Below are positions 53,979-62,081 of a stretch of 64,000 nucleotides of DNA, in pieces. The notes beneath the pieces are model-generated. The model was not told where the DNA came from. It saw only the letters and a program-made list of their open reading frames with translations, and did no database searches. This DNA comes from Lachnospiraceae bacterium. GTDB taxonomy: Bacteria; Bacillota; Clostridia; Lachnospirales; Lachnospiraceae. Location: positions 24,708 through 88,707 of the forward strand of contig JAFLTC010000006.1 in NCBI GenBank assembly GCA_022510615.1, given 5' to 3'. Position numbers and translations under genes: made by a program. The stretch's first letter is position 1. Each line of letters begins with the position of its first letter.

Positions 53979-54953
53979 ATGTGTACAGCGATTGCGTATA
54001 AAACGAAAGATTTTTATTTTGGAAGAAACTTTGATTTGGAATTTTCTTATCAGGAAACTGTGACGATAACACCGAGGAATTTTCCATTGCCATTTCGGGA
54101 AGTAAACACTCTGTCAAATCATTATGCCATGATTGGCATGGCATATGTGGTGGAGAACTATCCCTTATATTATGATGCCGTCAATGAAAAGGGTCTGGGA
54201 ATGGCAGGGCTAAATTTTCCGGGAAATGCGGTATATAAGCAAAAGACAGAGGGACAGGATAATATATCGCCGTTTGAATTTATTCCGTGGGTTCTCGGAC
54301 AATGTGCTTCACTGGCAGAGGTGCGGAAGCTGCTGGAGAGAATCAATCTGGCAGAAATTCATTTCAGCGAGGAGCTTCCCCTATCACCGTTACACTGGAT
54401 GATTTCTGACAAAAACGGCTCAATCGTTGTAGAATCGGTAGAAGATGGTCTGAAAATATATGATAATCCGGTGGGAGTATTGACAAATAATCCGACTTTT
54501 GACATGCAGATGACCTATCTGAATCATTATATGGGTCTTACGGCAGAGCCGCCGGAAAATTATTTTTCCAAGGATTTAAAGTTGTCCCCATACAGTCGTG
54601 GTATGGGGGCCATGGGACTGCCGGGAGATTTATCCTCCGCATCCCGCTTTGTAAAGGCGGCGTTTACAAAAATGAATTCGGTTTCGGGAGAATCCGAGTC
54701 CGAGAGTGTTAGCCAGTTTTTTCATATTCTTGGCTCTGTGATCCAGCAGAAGGGATGCGTCCATCTGGGAGAGGGAAAATATGAGTTTACCATTTACAGT
54801 GCCTGCTGCAATGCGGATAAGGGAATTTATTATTATATGACCTATGAAAACAGTCAGATTACGGCGGTGGATATGAATCGTGAAAATCTGGAGGGAAGCA
54901 GTCTGGCCCTCTACCCGTTGATAGAGAGCCAGCAGATTAACAATCAAAATTGA
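53979..54953 (+). CDS. Choloylglycine hydrolase family (bile salt hydrolase-like)
   Basis: A 324-residue N-terminal-nucleophile hydrolase that cleaves linear amides, such as conjugated bile salts or penicillin V. Removal of Met1 exposes the nucleophile Cys2 (MCTAIAYKT). The supporting residues fit: Arg16 and Asp19 in FGRNFDLE, Asn in GLNFPGN, Asn in LTNNPTF and Arg in SSASRF. The Asn/Arg pattern is closer to bile salt hydrolases than to penicillin V acylases, but substrate needs testing. There is no signal peptide. Start at 53979 after AGGAGAG; upstream in-frame codons would bury Cys2. It lies 29 nt after glgB. Confidence 0.87.
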   Translation: MCTAIAYKTKDFYFGRNFDLEFSYQETVTITPRNFPLPFREVNTLSNHYAMIGMAYVVENYPLYYDAVNEKGLGMAGLNFPGNAVYKQKTEGQDNISPFEFIPWVLGQCASLAEVRKLLERINLAEIHFSEELPLSPLHWMISDKNGSIVVESVEDGLKIYDNPVGVLTNNPTFDMQMTYLNHYMGLTAEPPENYFSKDLKLSPYSRGMGAMGLPGDLSSASRFVKAAFTKMNSVSGESESESVSQFFHILGSVIQQKGCVHLGEGKYEFTIYSACCNADKGIYYYMTYENSQITAVDMNRENLEGSSLALYPLIESQQINNQN

Positions 54954-54955
54954 TT

Positions 54956-54979
54956 TAGCACGATGGCGCCGTTATGCCA
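54956..54979. repeat. Dispersed palindromic repeat, copy 7
   Basis: TAGCACGATGGCGCCGTTATGCCA, a hybrid of the two arm variants. It lies between the convergent hydrolase and reductase genes, within an AATTGA/TCAATT outer stem. Confidence 0.65.
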
Positions 54980-54990
54980 TCAGAATTCAA

Positions 54991-56169
54991 TTAATATGCC
55001 CTTTTCCATTTTACAATTTTCCGGGCCACACGGTAAATCGGACCCTCTAATTTCTTTCTGGCATTTTTTAACTCATTTCGTATTTCTATCTGTTGTGGGC
55101 AATGTGTTTCGCACTTGCCGCAGCCGACACAATTTGAGGCGGCGGAGGAGGTTTTTCGCATTGCCGTACACATGATATATTCTTTCCAGGCAGTAATTTT
55201 CCCCTCGGTATAATAGCGGTTATAGGCGGCAAAAGTCCCTGGGATATCCACATTTTTCGGGCATGGCATGCAGTAGCCGCAGCCGGTACAGCCCACTTTC
55301 ATTTTAGCGTTGATGGCCGCTACCACTTCCTGTAGCATTGCTTCGTCTTTTTCTGTCATTTCTCCTTCTTCTACGGAGGAGGCGGTCCGGATATTATCCT
55401 CTACCATCTCCATCGAGTTCATACCCGATAAAACGCAAGTAACCTCAGGCTGGTTCCATAGCCACCGTAACGCCCACTGGACGGGAGAGCGTTTGACAGG
55501 ATATTGGTCAAAAACCCGAAGCGCTTCCCCGGGAAGCCGGTTGGCAAGTCTTCCTCCCCGGAGAGGTTCCATAATGATAACAGGAAGTCCTTTTTCATTG
55601 GCATAGTGGAGTCCTTTTCGCCCGGCCTGAGAATTTTCATCCATGTAGTTGTACTGAATCTGGCAGAAATCCCAGTCATAGGCATCTATCAGCTGGCAAA
55701 ACATATCGGAGTTGCCGTGATAGGAAAAGCCCACCTGACGGATGGCACCGCTTTTTTTCTTCTCTTCCAGCCATTCCAGTATTCCCAATGACTTTAACCG
55801 TTCCCATGTTTGCACATCTGTCAGCATGTGCATCAGGTAATAGTCAATATAGTCGGTCTGAAGACGACGGAGCTGTTCTTTAAAATATTTTTCCATATTC
55901 TCCGCATTTTTCAGCAGATAGTGGGGAAGTTTCGTGGCTATTTTTACCTTATCCCGTATCTGGTTTTTTTGCAGAATCTTTCCAAGGGCAACTTCACTTC
56001 CCGGATATACATAAGCAGTGTCGTAATAATTGACCCCTGCCTGAAAGGCTGTCATAATTTCCTGCTCTGCCTTTTCCAGATTGATTTTTCCGGCACTCTG
56101 GGAAAAACGCATGCAGCCATAACCTAAGATTGAAATTGGATTACCATACTTGTCTTTGCGATAATTCAT
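54991..56169 (-). CDS. Aldo/keto reductase with C-terminal 4Fe-4S domain
   Basis: A 392-residue oxidoreductase. The aldo/keto reductase barrel has DTAYVYPGSE (catalytic Tyr), the Lys in IATKLPHYL and the His in YYLMHML. The C-terminal 100 residues carry two iron-sulfur motifs, GCTGCGYCMPCP (CxxCxxCxxC) and CVGCGKCETHCP (CxxCxxCxxxCP). This arrangement is common in anaerobes. Electron partner and substrate are unknown. ATG follows GAGGGAAG. It is transcribed alone from an extended -10 promoter. Confidence 0.92.
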   Translation of the reverse strand: MNYRKDKYGNPISILGYGCMRFSQSAGKINLEKAEQEIMTAFQAGVNYYDTAYVYPGSEVALGKILQKNQIRDKVKIATKLPHYLLKNAENMEKYFKEQLRRLQTDYIDYYLMHMLTDVQTWERLKSLGILEWLEEKKKSGAIRQVGFSYHGNSDMFCQLIDAYDWDFCQIQYNYMDENSQAGRKGLHYANEKGLPVIIMEPLRGGRLANRLPGEALRVFDQYPVKRSPVQWALRWLWNQPEVTCVLSGMNSMEMVEDNIRTASSVEEGEMTEKDEAMLQEVVAAINAKMKVGCTGCGYCMPCPKNVDIPGTFAAYNRYYTEGKITAWKEYIMCTAMRKTSSAASNCVGCGKCETHCPQQIEIRNELKNARKKLEGPIYRVARKIVKWKRAY

Positions 56170-56201
56170 AGAAATTTTCTTCCCTCTTATTTTTTTAGAT
56201 T

Positions 56202-56210
56202 ATTATAACA
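56202..56210 (-). promoter_or_regulatory. Extended -10 promoter of the aldo/keto reductase gene
   Basis: Minus-strand TG-T-TATAAT, perfect -10 at 56202-56207, poor -35. Confidence 0.5.
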
Positions 56211-56285
56211 TGAAAAAGAAAGAATTCATAGGAAAATGATGAATATCTACAATGAAAAGAAATTCTTTTCTTATGGAATATTTTG

Positions 56286-56294
56286 TGCTATACT
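56286..56294 (+). promoter_or_regulatory. Extended -10 promoter of the signalling operon
   Basis: TG-C-TATACT (56286-56294), 36 nt before the receiver gene; the -35 region is only T-rich. Confidence 0.5.
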
Positions 56295-56329
56295 TGTCTT
56301 AATGAATATTACATAAAGGATGGTTAATA

Positions 56330-56689
56330 ATGGAACGGATTTTATTGATTGATGACAGCATGATTCAGCTTAGGACTTTAAGCATGCTGTTACAGGACAA
56401 ATATGAAACAGTAATGGCTACCTCCGGTCTGGAGGGTATTAAGCTTGCGAAAAAGAAACAGCCGGATTTGATTTTATTGGATTATGATATGCCTGGTATG
56501 AGTGGAAGGGAAACTTTTCGTCAATTACAGGAAAGCGAAGATACGAAAGATATTCCTGTCGTTTTTCTTACGGGAGTTGATGACCGGAGAGATGTGGAAG
56601 AGGTATTGAAGCTTCGCCCACAGGGTTATCTGTTAAAGCCGGTTGAACAGGAGCGGTTACTACAGACGATTTTGGATGCACTTTACTAG
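56330..56689 (+). CDS. Single-domain response regulator
   Basis: A 119-residue lone receiver domain. Acidic pair D8/D9 (LLIDDS), phospho-acceptor Asp51 (ILLDYDMPGMSG), Thr81 (FLTG) and Lys103 (LLKPVE) are all present, so it should be phosphorylatable. It has no output domain, so it probably relays phosphate or binds a partner, such as one of the two hybrid kinases that follow. Its TAG stop forms the first bases of a palindromic repeat. Confidence 0.93.
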   Translation: MERILLIDDSMIQLRTLSMLLQDKYETVMATSGLEGIKLAKKKQPDLILLDYDMPGMSGRETFRQLQESEDTKDIPVVFLTGVDDRRDVEEVLKLRPQGYLLKPVEQERLLQTILDALY

Positions 56690-56724
56690 CACGATGGTGC
56701 TATCATAACGGCGCTGTCATGCTA
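56687..56724. repeat. Dispersed palindromic repeat, copy 8 (double)
   Basis: TAGCACGATGGTGCTATCA followed by TAACGGCGCTGTCATGCTA: both arm variants of the family joined in one 38-bp imperfect palindrome. Confidence 0.7.
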
Positions 56725-56754
56725 TGAGCAGTTCGTAACCGGAGGAGAAAAAGA

Positions 56755-59331
56755 ATGCCAGAAGAGATGATCCGAAAGAAAGAGCAGGAAAAAGAGCAGG
56801 ATGGCATAGAAAGAATGCTACTGCTATTCTGTTTTCTTTGCAGTATAGTGGTGACGGTTGTCACGATAGAGGGCGGATGGCCGCTTTGGCTGGCACTGTT
56901 TACAGATGCTGGCTGGCTGCTCGGCTTTGCTTTACATTGCGCGAAAGCCCGGACTTATGCGTTTCGGGCATATGTGATGACATGCCTGATACAGATGTGT
57001 GTCGTACTCTGGTCCGTGAGTACTGCCACCCTGGATATGACGATGCCGGTTCTTTCGATGCTCGCCGTGGTTCTTGTAATTTATGGTATACGGGAACTTC
57101 TTTGCATAACAGCTGTAGTGACGGCATTCTTAACCATTTATCATCTTTTTATTCAACAGACAGTAAATTTTTCATCCGGAAATAAGATGCTACAGACAGT
57201 TTTGGAGATTATTTCCGTTTTTTTAATTGAATATATTATGTACTTTCTCATCAAGAAGCGTCAGGAGGGTAATGAAAAACAGCAACGGGCGATTGTTTCC
57301 CTGAAGCAGGCCGAGCGCAGTAAGGATGATTTTATGGCAAATGTCAGTCATGAAATCCGCACACCGATTAACACCATCTGTGGTATGAGTGAGATTATAT
57401 TGCGTGAGGAATTATCTAGTCAGGTACATGCGGATGTATCCAGTATTCAGACGGCCGGGCGCAATTTACAGTCGATTGTCAGTGATGTATTGGACTTTAC
57501 GGAAATGCAGTCTGGGAAAATGGCACTGGCGGAAGAAGTCTATAACATTACCTCCACCATCAATGATGTGATTAATATGACCATGGCGCGCAAAGGTGAC
57601 AGCATGATTGATTTTATTGTGGACTGTGATGCCGACCTGCCGAGTACCCTAATCGGAGATGAGCAGAAAATCCGAAGAGTGATTATGAACTTAATCAATA
57701 ATGCGTTAAAATTTACCGTAGAGGGCTGTGTCAGCCTTTTTGTCAGTTCACGAAAAACAGAATATGGTGTCAACCTGATTGTACGCATTAAAGATACCGG
57801 TATCGGCATGAAAAAGGAAAGCATGGAAAAGTTATTTACCAGCTTTAATCAGGTGGACACGAAAAGAAATCGTCAAAAGGAGGGCATCGGTCTGGGACTT
57901 GCGATTGTCCAGACAATGATCGATATGATGGGTGGATTTATTACCGTTTCCAGCGAGCTTTACAAGGGAACGGAAATCCAGTTTGTGGTCCCGCAGCGGA
58001 TAGCGGATACTGAACCGATTGCAACGGTGAATAACAGACAGGATGTGAATGTGGCAGTATATGTTGATTTGGAACGATATGACCGCCCTGAGGTCCGGGA
58101 AGCTTATAGCAGAGTTATTTCCCGTATGATTTCACAGTTGATGGTAAAGTGCCATGTCTGTCAGAATCTGGCGGAGTTAAAGCGAAGGACAGAACGGGAG
58201 ACCTTTACCCATGTTTTCGTCAGCATCGAGGAATACGAGGAGGGGAAAGAATATTTTGATGAAATGGTTCGGACCACAAAAGTTGTTGTGATTATGGAGC
58301 ATTTCCATGATGACAAGGTTACGAATCCGGCAATTTACCGTTTGTATAAGCCGTTTTATGTACTGCCGATTGCTATGGTTTTGAATGATGAAAACATCGT
58401 ACAGAGTGTGGGAGAAAGGTATAGTCACAAGGGCAGGTTCATTGCACCGGATGCCCATGTCCTTATCGTGGACGACAACCTGATGAACCTTCGTGTATTG
58501 AGCGGTCTGTTGGAACCTTACAAAATTAAAACAACCATGGCTACCAGTGGTGCGGAGGCCTTGGAAAAGATTGAGGATATGGGCTATGATGTCATCCTTA
58601 TGGATCACATGATGCCGGAAATGGATGGGGTGGAAACACTACACCGGATTCGTCAAAAGCAGGGTAATTATTTTAAGAACATTCCTATTATTGCCGTGAC
58701 TGCCAATGCAGTCGGCGGTATGCGTGAGGTGTTTTTACGGGAAGGGTTTCAGGACTTTATACCAAAACCAATCGAATTGTCTGTGCTGGATCGTGTATTG
58801 AGGCGGACACTGCCACAGGAGAAGATGCTTTCCGTCGAAGTGGAAGATGACAGTGTTGTGGTAAAAGAAGACGAGCTGGAGCTGGAGAAGGAAATACAGG
58901 CACTGAAGAAGGAGCTGGAGGCATTACAAGAGGAGTTGGAAGGAGAAGAGCCGGCAACGCCACAGCGTTTTACTGATTTGCCACCGGAGAGCTTTAATGA
59001 AGAAATGGGAGTGAAATATTGCGGCAATCAGAACAATTACATTGAAATTTTAAGGCTGACCGGCATGGCCGGGCAGGAGGATAAAGAAAGAATCGGGCAG
59101 TTTTATGAGGCAAAGGACTGGAAAAGTTATACTACACAGGTCCATGCCCTAAAGAGTACGATGCTCAGTATCGGTGTGGAGAAACTGTCCGGCATGGCCA
59201 AGGAATTGGAACTTGCCGGTAAGAGTGGTGATGTACAATATATTTTAGAACACCATGATGACATGATGCTTGAATATGAACGGATTTTGAAGCTGCTTGA
59301 GGAGAGTGAGACACTCCACCCTGATATATAA
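56755..59331 (+). CDS. Hybrid histidine kinase with receiver and Hpt domains
   Basis: An 858-residue membrane kinase. About six membrane segments fill residues 18-165. The HisKA box is SHEIRTP with His199. The HATPase domain has NLINNALKF, DTGIGM and GIGLGLAI. At about 425-545 lies a receiver-like domain without an acceptor Asp (FVSIEEYEEG), followed by a true receiver with Asp617 (ILMDHMMPEMDG). A Glu-rich coiled coil (about 685-715) leads to an Hpt domain with His797 (QVHALKSTMLSIG). All phosphorelay parts are thus in one chain. The sensor has no extracellular loop of note, so the signal may be membrane-borne. The second kinase gene follows after 22 nt. Confidence 0.92.
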   Translation: MPEEMIRKKEQEKEQDGIERMLLLFCFLCSIVVTVVTIEGGWPLWLALFTDAGWLLGFALHCAKARTYAFRAYVMTCLIQMCVVLWSVSTATLDMTMPVLSMLAVVLVIYGIRELLCITAVVTAFLTIYHLFIQQTVNFSSGNKMLQTVLEIISVFLIEYIMYFLIKKRQEGNEKQQRAIVSLKQAERSKDDFMANVSHEIRTPINTICGMSEIILREELSSQVHADVSSIQTAGRNLQSIVSDVLDFTEMQSGKMALAEEVYNITSTINDVINMTMARKGDSMIDFIVDCDADLPSTLIGDEQKIRRVIMNLINNALKFTVEGCVSLFVSSRKTEYGVNLIVRIKDTGIGMKKESMEKLFTSFNQVDTKRNRQKEGIGLGLAIVQTMIDMMGGFITVSSELYKGTEIQFVVPQRIADTEPIATVNNRQDVNVAVYVDLERYDRPEVREAYSRVISRMISQLMVKCHVCQNLAELKRRTERETFTHVFVSIEEYEEGKEYFDEMVRTTKVVVIMEHFHDDKVTNPAIYRLYKPFYVLPIAMVLNDENIVQSVGERYSHKGRFIAPDAHVLIVDDNLMNLRVLSGLLEPYKIKTTMATSGAEALEKIEDMGYDVILMDHMMPEMDGVETLHRIRQKQGNYFKNIPIIAVTANAVGGMREVFLREGFQDFIPKPIELSVLDRVLRRTLPQEKMLSVEVEDDSVVVKEDELELEKEIQALKKELEALQEELEGEEPATPQRFTDLPPESFNEEMGVKYCGNQNNYIEILRLTGMAGQEDKERIGQFYEAKDWKSYTTQVHALKSTMLSIGVEKLSGMAKELELAGKSGDVQYILEHHDDMMLEYERILKLLEESETLHPDI

Positions 59332-59353
59332 GGCAGCAGAATGTGAGGGCGAG

Positions 59354-62059
59354 ATGCGTGAAAAAATAAGAAGAATACTTAATATTGGGGTCACGGGCAT
59401 AAGGGAGGGACTATTCCGTCTTGTTTTACTGGTAGGATTGTTTGTGTGTCTGGTTGCGATCGTGGCGGGCTTTGTGTTGAATGACCCCGTTATCAATGCC
59501 CTTCCCATTATGGGACTGCTTATTATTATATTGATTGCAACAGTGGCGACCTTTAAGTTTCATAAGGTCAATTTTGCGTCGATATTATTTGCCATAACGG
59601 TTATCTGTGGCATTTTCCCTATTGTATTTTTTACCAGCGGCGGGATTAACGGCGGTGCCACCGTATGGTTTGTTCTCGGTCTTCTGTATATATTCATTAT
59701 GTTCCGTGGCATAAAGATGGTTATTTTTCTTGCTTTGGCGGTTATCACAGATATTGGCACCTATGTGTATGCCTATTATCATTCCGACTACATTATACCT
59801 CTTGCTACAAAAACGGATATGTATTATGACTCTTTGTTTGCCGTTCTCGTTGTGGGAATAGCGGTAGGTCTTGTTATGTGGTTTCAGATTCGTTCCTATG
59901 AAAAAGAACGTGAGAGGACATTAGAGCAAAAGGACGAGATTGAAAAGCTTGTAAAATCAAAGGATGCTTTTTTTGCCAATATGAGCCATGAAATCCGCAC
60001 TCCGATTAATACGATTATCGGATTAAATGAGATGATATTGCGGGAGGATATTTCAGATGAAGTGGCAGAGGATGCCCTTAAGGTAAAGAATGCCAGTGAA
60101 ATATTATTGGCTCTGATTAATGATATTCTGGATTTTTCTCAGATAGAGAGCCAACGCATGACAATTGTCCCGGTGGCCTACCATATAAAGGATGTGGTTG
60201 AGGAAATAGCCGGGCTGTTACAGATTCGTATCAAAGAGAAAAATTTGGATTTTTATATTAGCATAGACAGTACACTGCCATCTGTGATGATGGGAGATGA
60301 AATGCGAATTAAGCAAATTTTGATTAACTTATTGACGAATGCGGCAAAGTATACCGAGAAGGGTTCTGTCACTCTATCTGTGCAGGGTGAAGAGATAGAA
60401 GCCGGCACGGAACGTCTGACGATTTCTGTTGCCGATACCGGTATTGGTATTAAAAAGGAAGATTTGGAATCCCTGTATGACTATTTTAAGCGAATTGACA
60501 GGGAAAAGAATCGCTCAATCGAAGGAAGCGGGCTTGGGCTTGCCATTACGAAGCAGATGTTAAGTTTGATGGGGGGAACAATCCGAGTTGACAGTATTTA
60601 TAAAAAGGGTTCTGTATTTACAGTAATTCTTGATCAGCCGATTGTAGACAGCAGACCGATTGGCAATGTGAATTATATGAAAAAGCTTCAGGCAGGAGAG
60701 CGTAGTCACTATAAGCAGAGTTTTGAAGCCCCTATGGCAAAAGTTCTCATTGTTGATGATAATGAAATGAACCGGATCGTGATCAGTAAGCTGTTACAGG
60801 GCACGAAGGTTCAGATTGATACGGCGAAAAGCGGGGAAGAGTGTCTGGAAATGGTAAAGAAAAAAGTATATCATGTCATTCTTCTGGACAGCATGATGCC
60901 GGGGATGGACGGGGAGCAGACATTGAAAGCAATCCGCCATCAGGACAGTGATGTAATCCGACAGATACCGATCATTGCCGTGACAGCGAATGTTTCGTCT
61001 GCGGATAAACAAAAGTACCTTGAGGATGGCTTTGACGGTTATTTGGCAAAACCGGTGGAAGGAAGTCTGTTAGAGGCAGAGGTTTTGAAGTTTTTGCCGG
61101 AGGCATTGATTGAATATCGAATGGATGAGGCGGAATACAGTACGACATCTACTGACGCCCAGACGGTATTCCATCGCAAGAAAAAAAAGATACAGATTTC
61201 TACGGATTGTGTCAGCGATCTGTCCAGAGAATATATCGAATCTTATGATTTGAAAGTAATTTATTCCTATATTGAAACAGAAAGAGGAATTTTTCGCGAT
61301 GCGATTGAAATTGATTCGGATAATCTGTCACGATATCTGTCTCATCCCGGAAGCAGGGCAATTGCTGTCAGTGCACCGGTGGAGGAATATGAAGCCTTTT
61401 ATGCGGAGGCTCTGGTAGATGCAGAGGAGGTCATTCATATTTCCATGGCTCCCAGTGCCGGAGAAAGCTATCGAAATGCTTCTCTGGCGGCAGAGGGCTT
61501 TGACCATGTGCATGTTATTGATGCGGGACATATCTCCTGCGGAGAGGGGCTGTTAGTACTGACTGCGGCCAGGCTGCTCCGCAATGGCTGCAATCAGGTA
61601 GAGGATCTCTGTCATGAGTTGAATACCGTAAAAGGGCATTTGGAATCGACCTTTTTATTGCCGGGAGTGAAAAGCTATTATGCCAGTGGACATGGTGGCT
61701 GGCTGTTAGAGGTACTCTGTGATACCTTTCATTTGCATCCTATTTTGAAAATGAGTCAGAGTTATCCGAAATTTGCGGGATTCCTTGCCGGGAATCTAGA
61801 TAAGGCGAGAAAACGCTTTATCCGCAAAAGCCTGATAAAAAAGAAACAGATTGATACAAGAGTTGTCTTTATCAGTCATGCGGGCTGTACGATAAAAGAG
61901 CAGAAAGAATTTGTAGATGAAATATTGAAATATATTCCGTTTGAAAAGGTCATTGTAGAAAGAGCGTCCGTATCCGGCTCCAGTAACGGGGGACTTGGCA
62001 CAATGGGATTTTCCTACCTGACTAAGGTGGACGGCAAGGTGTATGATAAATTTGGATAA
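59354..62059 (+). CDS. Hybrid histidine kinase with C-terminal DegV (fatty-acid-binding type) domain
   Basis: A 901-residue membrane kinase. Six membrane segments (about 15-185) precede a coiled coil, HisKA with His212 (SHEIRTPINT), and HATPase (NLLTNAAKY, DTGIGI, GSGLGLAI). A receiver follows with Asp512 (ILLDSMMPGMDG). From about 612 to 895 it has a complete DegV/EDD fold: IQISTDCVSDLS, VIHISMAPSAGESYRNASLA, VIDAGHISCGEGLLVL, and GSSNGGLGTMGFSYL. DegV proteins such as FakB bind fatty acids. Here the usual TDS is TDC, SGTY is AGES and GGRI is GGWL, so the ligand may differ. The DegV part stands where the sister kinase has its Hpt. Start at 59354 after GAGGGCGAG. Confidence 0.9.
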   Translation: MREKIRRILNIGVTGIREGLFRLVLLVGLFVCLVAIVAGFVLNDPVINALPIMGLLIIILIATVATFKFHKVNFASILFAITVICGIFPIVFFTSGGINGGATVWFVLGLLYIFIMFRGIKMVIFLALAVITDIGTYVYAYYHSDYIIPLATKTDMYYDSLFAVLVVGIAVGLVMWFQIRSYEKERERTLEQKDEIEKLVKSKDAFFANMSHEIRTPINTIIGLNEMILREDISDEVAEDALKVKNASEILLALINDILDFSQIESQRMTIVPVAYHIKDVVEEIAGLLQIRIKEKNLDFYISIDSTLPSVMMGDEMRIKQILINLLTNAAKYTEKGSVTLSVQGEEIEAGTERLTISVADTGIGIKKEDLESLYDYFKRIDREKNRSIEGSGLGLAITKQMLSLMGGTIRVDSIYKKGSVFTVILDQPIVDSRPIGNVNYMKKLQAGERSHYKQSFEAPMAKVLIVDDNEMNRIVISKLLQGTKVQIDTAKSGEECLEMVKKKVYHVILLDSMMPGMDGEQTLKAIRHQDSDVIRQIPIIAVTANVSSADKQKYLEDGFDGYLAKPVEGSLLEAEVLKFLPEALIEYRMDEAEYSTTSTDAQTVFHRKKKKIQISTDCVSDLSREYIESYDLKVIYSYIETERGIFRDAIEIDSDNLSRYLSHPGSRAIAVSAPVEEYEAFYAEALVDAEEVIHISMAPSAGESYRNASLAAEGFDHVHVIDAGHISCGEGLLVLTAARLLRNGCNQVEDLCHELNTVKGHLESTFLLPGVKSYYASGHGGWLLEVLCDTFHLHPILKMSQSYPKFAGFLAGNLDKARKRFIRKSLIKKKQIDTRVVFISHAGCTIKEQKEFVDEILKYIPFEKVIVERASVSGSSNGGLGTMGFSYLTKVDGKVYDKFG

Positions 62060-62081
62060 ATTTGGGATGGGGGGAGTAGCA

